Shown piece after piece: positions 9,131 through 18,169 of a stretch of DNA of 64,000 nucleotides. The DNA lies in contig NZ_JBLFEN010000003.1 in NCBI RefSeq assembly GCF_047345485.1, positions 62,001 to 126,000 of the forward strand, written 5' to 3'. This DNA is from Jejuia sp047345485. Its GTDB lineage: Bacteria; Bacteroidota; Bacteroidia; Flavobacteriales; Flavobacteriaceae. The notes under the pieces were generated by a model. That model was given only the letters and a program-made list of their open reading frames with translations. It made no database searches and was not told the DNA's origin. A program made the position numbers and the translations under genes. The first letter of the stretch is position 1. The number at the start of each line of letters is the position of its first letter.

Positions 9131-9177
9131 AAATAGTGTAAAACATTAAAATAATACAATTAAATAGTGAAAAACAC
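9131..9177. promoter_or_regulatory. candidate operator: two direct repeats between the Lrp-type gene and the catabolic operon
   Basis: AAATAGTGTAAAACA begins at 9131 and AAATAGTGAAAAACA at 9162. They are spaced 31 bp start to start, close to three helical turns. A weaker TAGTGAATTTTA copy lies near the regulator's start codon (about 9095-9106). Phased repeats like this suit an oligomeric Lrp-family protein; binding itself is inferred. Confidence 0.5.
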
Positions 9178-9241
9178 CATTTATATTATATTTTAAAGTT
9201 ATATTAAATATTAAGGTTATTGGAATAATAACTTTACAGTC

Positions 9242-10357
9242 ATGGATATAAATTCAATTTTTAAAGAATATATAAAGCCAAAGGATTATGCAGGAGGCTT
9301 AACAAAGGACGAGATTGATTTTGTTGGGGATATAGGCAAAATATGGAAGCTCTCTTCAAATGAAAATATTTTGGGTCCCTCTCCTTTAGCACAACAAGCA
9401 ATCTGCAAATGTCTTGAAAATATCCACGAATATGACTTTAGAGATGATAGTTTGCTTAAAAAGGCTATTTGTGAAACTGATACAAATCTTACTTCTAAAA
9501 ATTTAGTTTCGGCTAATAGTGGAGTTGAAGTTTTGGAATTAATAACTAGGGGCTTTTTAAGTCCTGGTTTAGAATGTATCATAAGTCACCCAACATTCGT
9601 TGCCTACCAAAGTATGATTGAAAATGAGGGTAGTAAAGTTATAAACGTCCCTCTTAATTCAGAAAATTATACCATTGATGTCCAAGGGGTTTTAGATGCA
9701 GTCACAGAAAAAACTAGACTTGTATTTATTACAAACCCAAACAATCCTACTGGGACGTATACCGACAAACCAAGTATTGATTATTTAATCTATAATCTTC
9801 CCAAAGATATCGTTATAGTTTATGATGAGGTTTATTTTCATTTTTCCGATGCCCCAGATTTCCCTAGAGCTTTTGATTATATAAAAGAAAACCAAAATGT
9901 TATTGGCGTACACAGCTTTTCAAAAGCATATGGTTTGGCAGGAATACGCTTAGGGTATGGAATTTCAACTCCAAAAATAATTTCATATTTAGAAAATATA
10001 AAGCGACCATTTATTATCAACACTTTGACTATGGTTGCAGGTATTAATGCACTAAAGGATACAAATCACCTACAAAAAACCATATCATTAATTAGGTCTG
10101 AAAAAAAATGGCTCTATCAAGAGTTTGATAAACTAAACATCAAATACTGGCCCAGCCAAACTAATTTCATCTTTATTGAATTAAAAATGAAACTAAATGA
10201 CTTTGTAAATAAAATGCTAAATCGTGGAATCATGATTAGGCCCTGCGATAAATTTGGAGCTCCGAAAGGTGCTAGAATAACAATTGGTAATAGGGAAGCT
10301 AATATGGCCTTGGTTAAAGCATTGACTAAAATATATATGCATGCCGAGATATCATAA
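9242..10357 (+). CDS. PLP-dependent aminotransferase, HisC-like (probable aromatic amino acid transaminase)
   Basis: This 371-residue fold-type I aminotransferase has the motifs LSSNENILGPSP, TNPNNPTG (about 164-171) and YDEVY with PLP-binding Asp195. The Schiff-base lysine is in HSFSKAYGLAGIRLGYG (Lys228), and a C-terminal RITIGNREAN segment is present. By sequence it resembles histidinol-phosphate aminotransferases. No histidine genes are near, and it opens a phenylalanine/tyrosine catabolic operon. Conversion of tyrosine to 4-hydroxyphenylpyruvate is therefore the likely role (inference). Its 3' end overlaps hmgA by 17 bases. A paralogue lies at 26416. Confidence 0.85.
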   Translation: MDINSIFKEYIKPKDYAGGLTKDEIDFVGDIGKIWKLSSNENILGPSPLAQQAICKCLENIHEYDFRDDSLLKKAICETDTNLTSKNLVSANSGVEVLELITRGFLSPGLECIISHPTFVAYQSMIENEGSKVINVPLNSENYTIDVQGVLDAVTEKTRLVFITNPNNPTGTYTDKPSIDYLIYNLPKDIVIVYDEVYFHFSDAPDFPRAFDYIKENQNVIGVHSFSKAYGLAGIRLGYGISTPKIISYLENIKRPFIINTLTMVAGINALKDTNHLQKTISLIRSEKKWLYQEFDKLNIKYWPSQTNFIFIELKMKLNDFVNKMLNRGIMIRPCDKFGAPKGARITIGNREANMALVKALTKIYMHAEIS

Positions 10358-11507
10358 ATTAGGTAAAATACCTTCAAAAAGACACACTATTTTTAAGAGT
10401 GATAGTGGTAATTTTTACTATGAAGAATTATTTGGAACTATAGGTTTTGACGGTATGTCTTCATTGATATACCATACACAACGTCCAACACAAGTTAAAA
10501 AAGTGTTGAAATCGTACAGTGTGGCTCCTAAAATTGCTCTGGAAAAGAATATGAAATCATTGAGTTTAAAAGGATTTGATATTAAAGCTGTTAACGATTA
10601 TTTGGAAAGTAGAAAAATAATATTGGCTAACAGTGACTGCTATATAGCATTGGCTGCTCCAAAAAAATCGTTAAGGGATTATTTCTATAAAAATACAGAT
10701 TCTGATGAGGTTGTATTTATACACAAAGGAACTGGGAAACTTAGAACCTTTTTGGGAAACATTGATTTTAAATATGGGGATTATATAGTAATTCCTAGGG
10801 GTGTTATCTATCAGATAGATTTTGATACAGAAGATAACCGGTTGTTTATCGTAGAATCTAAACATCCTATTTACACACCAAAACGATATCGTAATTGGTT
10901 TGGTCAACACTTAGAACATTCGCCATTTTGCGAACGTGATATACATCCGCCAAGTAAATTAGAAACCTTTTCTGAAAAAGGAGAATTTGTTTTAAAGGTA
11001 AAGAAGCAGGACATGATTCATGAGTACATATATGCATACCATCCATTTAGTGCAGTAGGTTGGGATGGATATAATTTTCCGTATAAGTTTTCAATTCATG
11101 ATTTTGAACCTATTACAGGTCGAATACATCAGCCACCACCAGTTCATCAAACATTTGAAACAAGTGCGTTCGTTATATGCTCTTTTGTTCCAAGACTTTA
11201 TGATTATCATCCTCAAGCCATACCGGCTCCCTATCATCATAGTAATATAGATTCTGACGAGGTATTGTATTATGTCGATGGGGATTTTATGAGTAGAAAT
11301 AACATTGGTATTGGTCAGGTTACATTACACCCGTCCGGTATACCTCACGGTCCACATCCCGGAACTATGGAACGTAGTATAGGACAATCTAAAACAGAAG
11401 AGTTAGCAGTAATGGTAGATACATTTAAGCCGCTAAAGGTCACAGAAGAAGCGGTAAAAATTGATACAGGAAACTATCACACTTCTTGGTTAAATGAAAA
11501 TCATTAA
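10341..11507 (+). CDS. hmgA: homogentisate 1,2-dioxygenase
   Basis: This 388-residue cupin-fold Fe(II) enzyme opens the ring of homogentisate to maleylacetoacetate. It begins MPRYHKLGKIPSKRHT as is typical of bacterial HmgA. The C-terminal cupin carries PYHHSNIDSDEVLYYVDG (His and Glu iron ligands near residues 298-306) and GIPHGPHPG (His ligand near 336). The start overlaps the aminotransferase gene by 17 bases, which suggests translational coupling. The hppD gene follows after 12 bases. Confidence 0.95.
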   Translation: MPRYHKLGKIPSKRHTIFKSDSGNFYYEELFGTIGFDGMSSLIYHTQRPTQVKKVLKSYSVAPKIALEKNMKSLSLKGFDIKAVNDYLESRKIILANSDCYIALAAPKKSLRDYFYKNTDSDEVVFIHKGTGKLRTFLGNIDFKYGDYIVIPRGVIYQIDFDTEDNRLFIVESKHPIYTPKRYRNWFGQHLEHSPFCERDIHPPSKLETFSEKGEFVLKVKKQDMIHEYIYAYHPFSAVGWDGYNFPYKFSIHDFEPITGRIHQPPPVHQTFETSAFVICSFVPRLYDYHPQAIPAPYHHSNIDSDEVLYYVDGDFMSRNNIGIGQVTLHPSGIPHGPHPGTMERSIGQSKTEELAVMVDTFKPLKVTEEAVKIDTGNYHTSWLNENH

Positions 11508-11519
11508 AAAAGAAATAAA

Positions 11520-12680
11520 ATGGCAGAGATTAAAAATTTAAAAGATTTACAGAATACAGAATACGGATTAAAGAAAATATTCGAAGATGCTGAAGATTTT
11601 CTTCCCTTAAATGGAACGGATTATATAGAATTATATGTTGGTAACGCAAAACAGTCGGCGCATTTTTATAAAACATCATTTGGTTTTCAATCGGAAGCTT
11701 ACGCAGGTTTAGAAACAGGTATGAAGGATAAAGTATCATTCGTTTTAAAACAAGATAAAATACGATTGGTATTGACGACACCTCTGGAAAAGGGAGGTAA
11801 AATAATTGAGCATATAGACGAACACGGTGATGGAGTAAAAGTTATTGCACTTTGGGTAGACGATGCTACAAAATCATTTGAGGAAACTACTAAAAGAGGT
11901 GCTAAACCTTTTATGGAGCCTACTAAAGAAGAAGATGAACATGGTCATGTGATTCGTTCAGGAATTTACACCTATGGAGAGACTGTTCATATTTTCGTAG
12001 AGCGAAAAAACTATGATGGAGTGTTTTTACCTGGGTATAAAAAATGGTCATCACATTATAACCCAGAACCGGTTGGTTTAAAATTTGTCGATCATATGGT
12101 CGGGAATGTAGGTTGGGGTGAAATGAAAAAATGGTGTGAATTCTATGCGAGAACTATGGGTTTTGCGCAGATAATTTCATTTACAGATGATGATATCTCT
12201 ACAGATTATACGGCCTTGATGAGTAAGGTAATGAGTAATGGCAATGGTAGAATAAAATTCCCTATTAACGAACCTGCAAAAGGCAAAAAGAAGTCCCAAA
12301 TTGAAGAATATTTGGATTTCTATAATGGACCAGGAGTACAGCATATTGCAGTCGCAACCAATAATATTGTAGAAACGGTCTCAGCCATGCGTAATCGTGG
12401 TGTCGAGTTTTTATATGTGCCAGAAGAATATTATGATGATTTATTAGACCGTGTTGGAAAAATTGATGAAGATGTTGAGGTATTAAAAAAACATGGAATT
12501 TTAATAGACAGAGATGAGGAAGGATATCTATTACAGATTTTTACAAAGCCGGTTGTAGATAGACCGACGATGTTTTTTGAGGTAATACAACGTAAAGGAG
12601 CGCAATCCTTCGGTGTAGGTAATTTTAAAGCCTTATTTGAAGCTATAGAACGCGAGCAGGCCAATAGAGGAACTTTGTAG
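11520..12680 (+). CDS. hppD: 4-hydroxyphenylpyruvate dioxygenase
   Basis: This 386-residue vicinal-oxygen-chelate enzyme converts 4-hydroxyphenylpyruvate to homogentisate. Two VOC domains are present. The Fe(II) ligands fall in FVDHMVGNVG (His about 191), GVQHIAVAT (His about 274) and FFEVIQRKG (Glu about 353). The C-terminal GNFKALFEAIEREQ helix is characteristic. It lies between hmgA and the aromatic amino acid hydroxylase, in pathway-consistent order. Confidence 0.96.
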   Translation: MAEIKNLKDLQNTEYGLKKIFEDAEDFLPLNGTDYIELYVGNAKQSAHFYKTSFGFQSEAYAGLETGMKDKVSFVLKQDKIRLVLTTPLEKGGKIIEHIDEHGDGVKVIALWVDDATKSFEETTKRGAKPFMEPTKEEDEHGHVIRSGIYTYGETVHIFVERKNYDGVFLPGYKKWSSHYNPEPVGLKFVDHMVGNVGWGEMKKWCEFYARTMGFAQIISFTDDDISTDYTALMSKVMSNGNGRIKFPINEPAKGKKKSQIEEYLDFYNGPGVQHIAVATNNIVETVSAMRNRGVEFLYVPEEYYDDLLDRVGKIDEDVEVLKKHGILIDRDEEGYLLQIFTKPVVDRPTMFFEVIQRKGAQSFGVGNFKALFEAIEREQANRGTL

Positions 12681-12692
12681 TTTTCAAAATTC

Positions 12693-14465
12693 ATGCAACA
12701 TAATATTTCATACAAATTAAAATTGAACAGTGTCACGGAGAGGTTGCCAAAGCACTTGCATAAGTTTATTGTAAAACAGCCGTATTCAGAATACACCCCG
12801 CAGAATCAAGCAGTCTGGAGATACGTGATGCGATTGAATACGGATTATCTTTCTCAGGTGGCCCATGATTATTATTTAAAGGGAATTGAAAAAACAGGAA
12901 TTTCTATTGAATCAATTCCAGAAATGGAAGGAATGAACCGGATTCTAAAAGATATTGGTTGGGCGGCAGTTTCTGTTGATGGATTTATTCCTCCAAATGC
13001 CTTTATGGAATTTCAAGCTTACAACGTATTGGTTATCGCATCTGATATGAGAACTATTGATCACATAACCTATACACCAGCGCCCGATATCATTCATGAA
13101 GCGGCGGGACATGCACCAATAATTGCAAATCCGGAGTATGCAGAATATTTAAGAAGATTTGGAGAGATTGGTAGTAAGGCAATTTCATCATCAAAGGATT
13201 ATGAATTATATGAGGCGGTGAGACTTGTTTCTATTTTAAAAGAAAATCCAAATTCGAAAACGGAAGATATTGATACGGCACTTAACCATTTGAATCATGT
13301 AAAAAATAATATGGGCGAGTTGTCAGAAATGGCCCAAATTAGAAATCTTCATTGGTGGACAGTTGAGTATGGTTTAATAGGAGATATTGAAAACCCTAAG
13401 ATTTATGGAGCTGGATTACTGTCATCAATTGGTGAGAGCAAAGAATGCTTAAATAAAACTATAAGTAAGCTCCCATATTCAATAGATGCAGCGAAGGTTG
13501 ATTTTGATATAACTAAGGCGCAACCCCAGTTGTTTGTTACACCGACTTTTGCTCATTTAAGTTTCGTACTTGAAAAATTCGCTAACACAATGGCACTAAG
13601 AAAAGGAGGTCTTTATGGGGTTAATAAATTAATTGAATCTAAGAATATTGGTACAATAGAATTAAGTACAGGAATTCAAATTTCTGGAGTGTTTACCAAT
13701 GTGATTACTCACGATGATAAAGCAATTTATATTCAAACAACTGGAGAATCTGCCTTAGCATCAAGTGGTAGAGAGTTAATTGGTCACGGAATTAAATATC
13801 ATACTGAGGGTTTTGGAAGTCCTATTGGAAAGCTGGAGGGAATTAATTTGGCTATCGAAGATATGTCTCCGAAAGACTTAGAAACCTATGGGATTATTGA
13901 AGGATTTTCTGCACGTTTATTGTTTGAAGGAGGAATTTTAGTTGAAGGGAAAATTATAACAGGAAAAAGAGATTTACGAGGTAAAGTAATATTGATTTCA
14001 TTCGAAAATTGTAAGGTAACTTATAAAAAGCAGATTCTTTTTGAAAAAGAGTGGGGAATTTTCGACATGGCCATTGGTAAAGAGATTACGTCAGCTTACG
14101 CAGGTCCTGCGTCTCCAGATTCTTTTGATGATCTTTTTAAAGTTTCCGAAGCAAAAACACACAAGATAAACTATACAGATTCTCAACTAGAGTTACATTT
14201 ATTGTATAAAATGGTTAGGGATTTTAGAGAAGAGAAGATATACAGACTAGAAATTTTAACAGAAATTTTTAATAATTTGAAAAGTAAATATCCTAATGAT
14301 TGGCTCTTACCTCTAGAAATTTATGAATTGATTCATAGTAAAGAAAGTCAGTTGAAAGAAATAGTATTTCAATATTTAGTAAAGTTGAAATCAAATAAAG
14401 ATTTTGAAAAACTGATCGCTGACGGGTTACGATTAATTTCAAAGGAAGCGGTAATAATTAAATAA
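12693..14465 (+). CDS. aromatic amino acid hydroxylase (phenylalanine 4-monooxygenase type) with long C-terminal extension
   Basis: This pterin-dependent non-haem iron monooxygenase is expected to convert phenylalanine to tyrosine. The catalytic domain occupies about residues 30-300. It contains the iron-binding HEAAGHAP (His about 134 and 139) and a Glu in LYEAVRL (about 173). The protein has 590 residues, roughly twice the size of typical proteobacterial phenylalanine hydroxylases. The last 290 residues show no domain I recognise. It follows hppD by 12 bases and precedes fahA by 12 bases. Context supports phenylalanine rather than tryptophan as substrate. Confidence 0.9.
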   Translation: MQHNISYKLKLNSVTERLPKHLHKFIVKQPYSEYTPQNQAVWRYVMRLNTDYLSQVAHDYYLKGIEKTGISIESIPEMEGMNRILKDIGWAAVSVDGFIPPNAFMEFQAYNVLVIASDMRTIDHITYTPAPDIIHEAAGHAPIIANPEYAEYLRRFGEIGSKAISSSKDYELYEAVRLVSILKENPNSKTEDIDTALNHLNHVKNNMGELSEMAQIRNLHWWTVEYGLIGDIENPKIYGAGLLSSIGESKECLNKTISKLPYSIDAAKVDFDITKAQPQLFVTPTFAHLSFVLEKFANTMALRKGGLYGVNKLIESKNIGTIELSTGIQISGVFTNVITHDDKAIYIQTTGESALASSGRELIGHGIKYHTEGFGSPIGKLEGINLAIEDMSPKDLETYGIIEGFSARLLFEGGILVEGKIITGKRDLRGKVILISFENCKVTYKKQILFEKEWGIFDMAIGKEITSAYAGPASPDSFDDLFKVSEAKTHKINYTDSQLELHLLYKMVRDFREEKIYRLEILTEIFNNLKSKYPNDWLLPLEIYELIHSKESQLKEIVFQYLVKLKSNKDFEKLIADGLRLISKEAVIIK

Positions 14466-14477
14466 TAGCAATTTTAT

Positions 14478-15713
14478 ATGAAAACTTGGATTACAATACC
14501 AAACGAGTCAGACTTTACTATATATAATATTCCTTTTGGAATATTTTCTACAAGCTCTATAAAACCAAGGGTATGTATAGCTATAGGAAACCAGATTTTA
14601 GATTTGGTTGAGTTATATGAATTAGGGGTTTTTAAAGATATTGATTTTGACATTGCTGTATTGAAGAGTAAGTTTTTGAATGATTTTATTTCTTTGGGTA
14701 AATTGAAGACGGTAGAAATACGCAAAGTAATTCAATTAGAATTAACTGACGAGAATTCTATCTTGAGGCAGCACAAAAAGGCTTTTAAAATGCAGTCAGA
14801 TGTAAATATGCATATGCCGATTTCAATTGGAGATTATACTGATTTTTACTCAAGTATTGAACACGCTACCAATGTTGGTAAGATGTTCAGAGATCCTGAG
14901 AATGCATTATTGCCTAATTGGAAACATATACCAGTTGGTTACCATGGCAGATCTTCATCTATCATTTTAAGCGGTCAAAATATCCATAGACCTAAAGGAC
15001 AAGTATTGTTGCCAGACCTTGAAACGCCTGTATTTAAGCCATCTTCTAAAGTGGATTTTGAATTAGAAATGGGTTTTGTTATTGGTAAAGAGACGCAGCT
15101 TGGTGAATCTGTAAAAATAGCAGATGCTGAGAATTATATTTTTGGTAAAGTTTTGTTCAATGACTGGTCGGCTAGGGATGTTCAAAAATGGGAGTATGTT
15201 CCCTTGGGTCCATTTTTGGCAAAAAACTTTGCGTCTACAATTTCTCCTTGGATTGTGACTATGGAAGCTTTAGAACCTTTTAAGGTTAAAGGCCCAAAAC
15301 AAAGCCCAAAGGTATTGCCTTATCTTGATTACGATGGCTTAAAAAATTACGATATTAATTTAGAGGTCAGCATACAACCGAAAGGCAGTAAAGAAAGTAT
15401 TGTGAGTAAAACTAATTTTAAATATATGTATTGGAATATGGTGCAACAGGTTGCCCATCATACAAGTAATGGGTGTAATATAAAAGTTGGAGATTTGATG
15501 GCCTCTGGGACTATAAGCGGTAAGGGAAAAAAATCTTATGGTTCAATGCTCGAACTTTCTCGGGGAGGGAAAGAACCTCTGAAATTATTTAATAATGATG
15601 AGAGAAATTTTATAGAAGATTTTGACACTGTAATTATGAGAGGTTATTGTGAAAAAGATGAGATTAAGGTTGGTTTTGGAGAATTGAGAACGCAATTATT
15701 ACCATCAATTTAA
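14478..15713 (+). CDS. fahA: fumarylacetoacetase
   Basis: This 411-residue enzyme hydrolyses fumarylacetoacetate to fumarate and acetoacetate, the last step of tyrosine breakdown. Motifs seen include DFYSSIEHATNVGKMFR (catalytic His), PVGYHGRSSSI, VDFELEMGFVIG (metal-binding Glu residues), LFNDWSARDVQKWEY and the C-terminal SGKGKKSYGSMLE. It is full length for the family. The next gene starts 11 bases downstream. Confidence 0.95.
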   Translation: MKTWITIPNESDFTIYNIPFGIFSTSSIKPRVCIAIGNQILDLVELYELGVFKDIDFDIAVLKSKFLNDFISLGKLKTVEIRKVIQLELTDENSILRQHKKAFKMQSDVNMHMPISIGDYTDFYSSIEHATNVGKMFRDPENALLPNWKHIPVGYHGRSSSIILSGQNIHRPKGQVLLPDLETPVFKPSSKVDFELEMGFVIGKETQLGESVKIADAENYIFGKVLFNDWSARDVQKWEYVPLGPFLAKNFASTISPWIVTMEALEPFKVKGPKQSPKVLPYLDYDGLKNYDINLEVSIQPKGSKESIVSKTNFKYMYWNMVQQVAHHTSNGCNIKVGDLMASGTISGKGKKSYGSMLELSRGGKEPLKLFNNDERNFIEDFDTVIMRGYCEKDEIKVGFGELRTQLLPSI

Positions 15714-15724
15714 ATTTAAGAAAT

Positions 15725-16618
15725 TTGAAAAATATAGTATCCTTAGATCCAAATTCTATATCAACTATTGAATTACACCAAATTTTGCTTACTGCTGTGG
15801 CACCAAGGCCTATAGCACTTGCAAGTACCATATCAGCAGATGGAAAGGTGAATTTAAGTCCGTTTAGTTTTTTCAATGTCTTTAGTGCTAATCCACCCAT
15901 ACTCATTTTTTCACCCGCACGAAGAGTAAGAGATAATACAGTAAAGCATACTCTGGAAAATGTAAAAATCACCAAAGAAGTTGTTATAAATGTTGTCAAT
16001 TTTCCAATTGTTGAGCAGATGTCATTATCAAGTACGGAATATGATAGAGAAACAAACGAGTTTAAAAAAGCTGGTCTTACTGAGGTACCATCAGAAAAAG
16101 TAAGATCACCAAGAGTTTCAGAATCTCCAGTGTCTTTTGAATGCGTTGTTGATGATGTTATTGAGCTAGGCAAGCAAGGAGGTGCTGGGAATTTAGTGAT
16201 TTGCAAAGTTATATTTATTCATATTAACAGAGCGTATTTAGACGAAAAAGGAAAATTGGATACCCTAAAACTACAGTCAGTTGCTAGGCTAGGTGGAAGT
16301 TGGTATTCTAAAGTTACTAACGAGTCTTTATTTGAAATCCCAAAGCCTGTATCTTCAAATGGAATAGGTGTTGATCAATTGCCTCTTCATATTTTTAAAA
16401 CTGATATCCTTTCAGGAAATAACTTAGGACGACTTGGTAATGCTGAAAGAATCCCATCAGAAAAGGAGTTGTCAAATCATAGAAAATCAGCAGAAATTCA
16501 TATAATAATAGAAATTAAAGACGCTCAAGAGAGAATAGAAATGCTACATACTTTAGTTCGAGAATATCTTAATAAAGACAACTTTAAGTTAGCAATAAAT
16601 ACACTTTTTGCAATTTAA
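15725..16618 (+). CDS. flavin reductase-like (DIM6/NTAB family) FMN-binding protein
   Basis: This 297-residue protein has the split-barrel flavin-binding domain at about residues 18-180: TAVAPRPIALASTISADG, NLSPFSFFNVFSANPPI and VINVVNF are typical of the family. The C-terminal 100 residues are an extension. The start is TTG. It is the last gene of the homogentisate operon, 11 bases after fahA. No maleylacetoacetate isomerase gene is present in the operon, so an accessory role in that missing step or in flavin supply is conceivable. Its true function is unknown. Confidence 0.85.
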   Translation: MKNIVSLDPNSISTIELHQILLTAVAPRPIALASTISADGKVNLSPFSFFNVFSANPPILIFSPARRVRDNTVKHTLENVKITKEVVINVVNFPIVEQMSLSSTEYDRETNEFKKAGLTEVPSEKVRSPRVSESPVSFECVVDDVIELGKQGGAGNLVICKVIFIHINRAYLDEKGKLDTLKLQSVARLGGSWYSKVTNESLFEIPKPVSSNGIGVDQLPLHIFKTDILSGNNLGRLGNAERIPSEKELSNHRKSAEIHIIIEIKDAQERIEMLHTLVREYLNKDNFKLAINTLFAI

Positions 16619-16673
16619 ATAGCTCATCTCTATGATGTTATAGTAAATTAATATCCTTGAAGATAATTGTTAG

Positions 16674-16766
16674 TAAAAAGCTAATTTTATCTCAGCGGCG
16701 GGCTATTCTGTTTCAGATAGTGAAGCTGCAAATACTCCCAAAAAAACATTTAGCCCATTAACCTAA
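16674..16766 (+). pseudogene. possible gene remnant ending at the IS left edge
   Basis: After a stop codon at 16674-16676 an open frame reads to a TAA at 16764-16766, whose bases are the first three of the IS terminal repeat. It encodes about 29 residues containing AAGYSVSDSEAAN. I do not recognise the protein. It may be the debris of a gene interrupted by the insertion. Confidence 0.3.
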
Positions 16767-17787
16767 CGTGAGTTCGACGTAAGAAAGTTTGTTTTTTAGG
16801 CAGTAGAAAAGTAGAAATTCATTATATTTAAGTATCTGACATTTAAATATTTAAACAAATTTCTACTTATGATTTCTAATGATAAAATTACTGAAATTTT
16901 CTGTACTGTTGATGATTTTTGCAAGGAAATAAAGCAAATATTGGACGAGAACTCCCTTGAGAGTGATTCTTCTGTGAAAAAACGCAAACGAAAATGCAAA
17001 TTAAGCGATAGTGAGGTCATATCCATAATGGTCTTTTTCCATCTTAAGGGTTACCGTTGCCTAAAACATTTTTACATTCATTACGTGCAGAAACATATGC
17101 AATCAGAGTTTCCAGAAACAGTTTCATATAATAGGTTTGTTGAACTGCAGAGTAAATCCATTTTGCCCATGGTGGTATTTCTACAGACTTGTTGTTTAGG
17201 TAAATGCTCAGGAATTTCATTTCTAGATTCTACTGTAATTAAGGCTTGTCATTATAAGAGAGAAAAACAAAATAAGGTGTTTAAGGGTATTGCTGCAAAA
17301 GGACGTGGTACAATGGGGTGGTTCTTTGGTTTCAAGCTGCATATCATCATCAATGAACGGGGAGAAATTATAGACTTTCTAATAACACAAGGTAATGTCG
17401 ATGATAGGCAGCCCCTTAAGGATAAAACGTTTCACGATAAGGTTTTTGGAAAAATATTCGCAGACAGAGGTTATATTGGTAAAGATCTATTTGAAAAACT
17501 ATTTGTGGATGGCATACACCTAGTAACCAAAATTAAGAAGAACATGAAAAATGCGTTAATGCATATTTATGATAAAATACTCCTAAGAAAAAGAGCTGTG
17601 GTAGAAAGTGTAAACGATATCCTTAAAAACCAGTGTCAAATAGAACATACCAGACACAGAAGTTTTGATAATTTTATAACAAATCTTATTTCTGGACTTA
17701 TTGTATATGCTTTTTATCCAACAAAACCCAATATCAATATTGATAGAATTCAAAGAATTGGGTAAAACTTATATCGAACTCACGTTA
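16764..17787 (+). mobile_element. insertion sequence, IS982 family, about 1.02 kb
   Basis: Terminal inverted repeats flank the transposase gene. The left end begins TAACGTGAGTTCGA at 16764; the right end, read on the minus strand from 17787, begins with the same 14 bases. Agreement is weaker beyond base 14. No obvious target-site duplication is visible next to these ends. The transposase is intact, so the element may still be mobile. Confidence 0.82.
16869..17765 (+). CDS. IS982-family transposase
   Basis: This 298-residue DDE transposase shows FLDSTVIKAC (first Asp about 119), KIFADRGYIGKDLF (second Asp about 198) and AVVESVNDILKN (Glu about 245). The spacing and surrounding residues, including the N-terminal KRKRKCKLSDSEVISIMVFFHLKG, match IS982 transposases. 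The reading frame is complete within the inverted repeats. Confidence 0.9.
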   Translation: MISNDKITEIFCTVDDFCKEIKQILDENSLESDSSVKKRKRKCKLSDSEVISIMVFFHLKGYRCLKHFYIHYVQKHMQSEFPETVSYNRFVELQSKSILPMVVFLQTCCLGKCSGISFLDSTVIKACHYKREKQNKVFKGIAAKGRGTMGWFFGFKLHIIINERGEIIDFLITQGNVDDRQPLKDKTFHDKVFGKIFADRGYIGKDLFEKLFVDGIHLVTKIKKNMKNALMHIYDKILLRKRAVVESVNDILKNQCQIEHTRHRSFDNFITNLISGLIVYAFYPTKPNINIDRIQRIG

Positions 17788-17871
17788 AATAATATCTAAT
17801 TGTTCACCAATCATTTTACGTTTGCCCAGTTCTTCTAGAATATCTATTGTATCTAAAACCATATTTTCCAT
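17785..17871 (-). pseudogene. possible gene remnant ending at the IS right edge
   Basis: On the minus strand a frame reads MENMVLDTIDILEELGKRK and on to a TAA formed by the IS end (17785-17787). The frame is open upstream to about 17905. The composition looks protein-coding but is too short to identify. It probably is the truncated tail of a gene cut by the insertion or by an associated deletion. Confidence 0.3.
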
Positions 17872-18169
17872 CTGCCTTTTCTGCGTGCAAAAGAAAACTT
17901 GAATACCTCAGTATAAAAAACCAATCATGTATTTATATCTACGCTTTCGGTACGTTATTGTAAAGGTCTGATTTTATCATCCGCAAGATCTATCAATTGG
18001 TATAGATTACAAATGATTTCAACTTCGGATTACTAACAAAAAAAAACGCCTTACCATTTTCTGTGAACCTAACATTTAATGAGTTTAAAAGTCCAATTTA
18101 TGATGTCTTAAAATGAGTTTTATGTTTACTTAGAAGAGCAAATTATATCACTAACTTACGACTAAAACT
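17872..18169. other. non-coding stretch between the IS and the sigma factor gene
   Basis: Nearly 300 bases without an open frame, apart from the upstream extension of the remnant described just before it. No hairpin terminator or repeat is clear. Confidence 0.4.

Noticed and set aside
9242..10357. histidinol-phosphate aminotransferase (hisC) of histidine biosynthesis
   Set aside because: Motifs are HisC-like, but no histidine genes are near and the gene overlaps hmgA in a tyrosine catabolic operon; the same argument applies to the copy at 26416.
15664..16206. 180-codon minus-strand open frame over the fahA/flavoprotein junction
   Set aside because: It is antisense to two well-supported genes and has no domain or start context of its own.
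16750..17800. target-site duplication of the IS982 element
   Set aside because: Bases flanking the inverted repeats on the two sides do not match over any convincing length.
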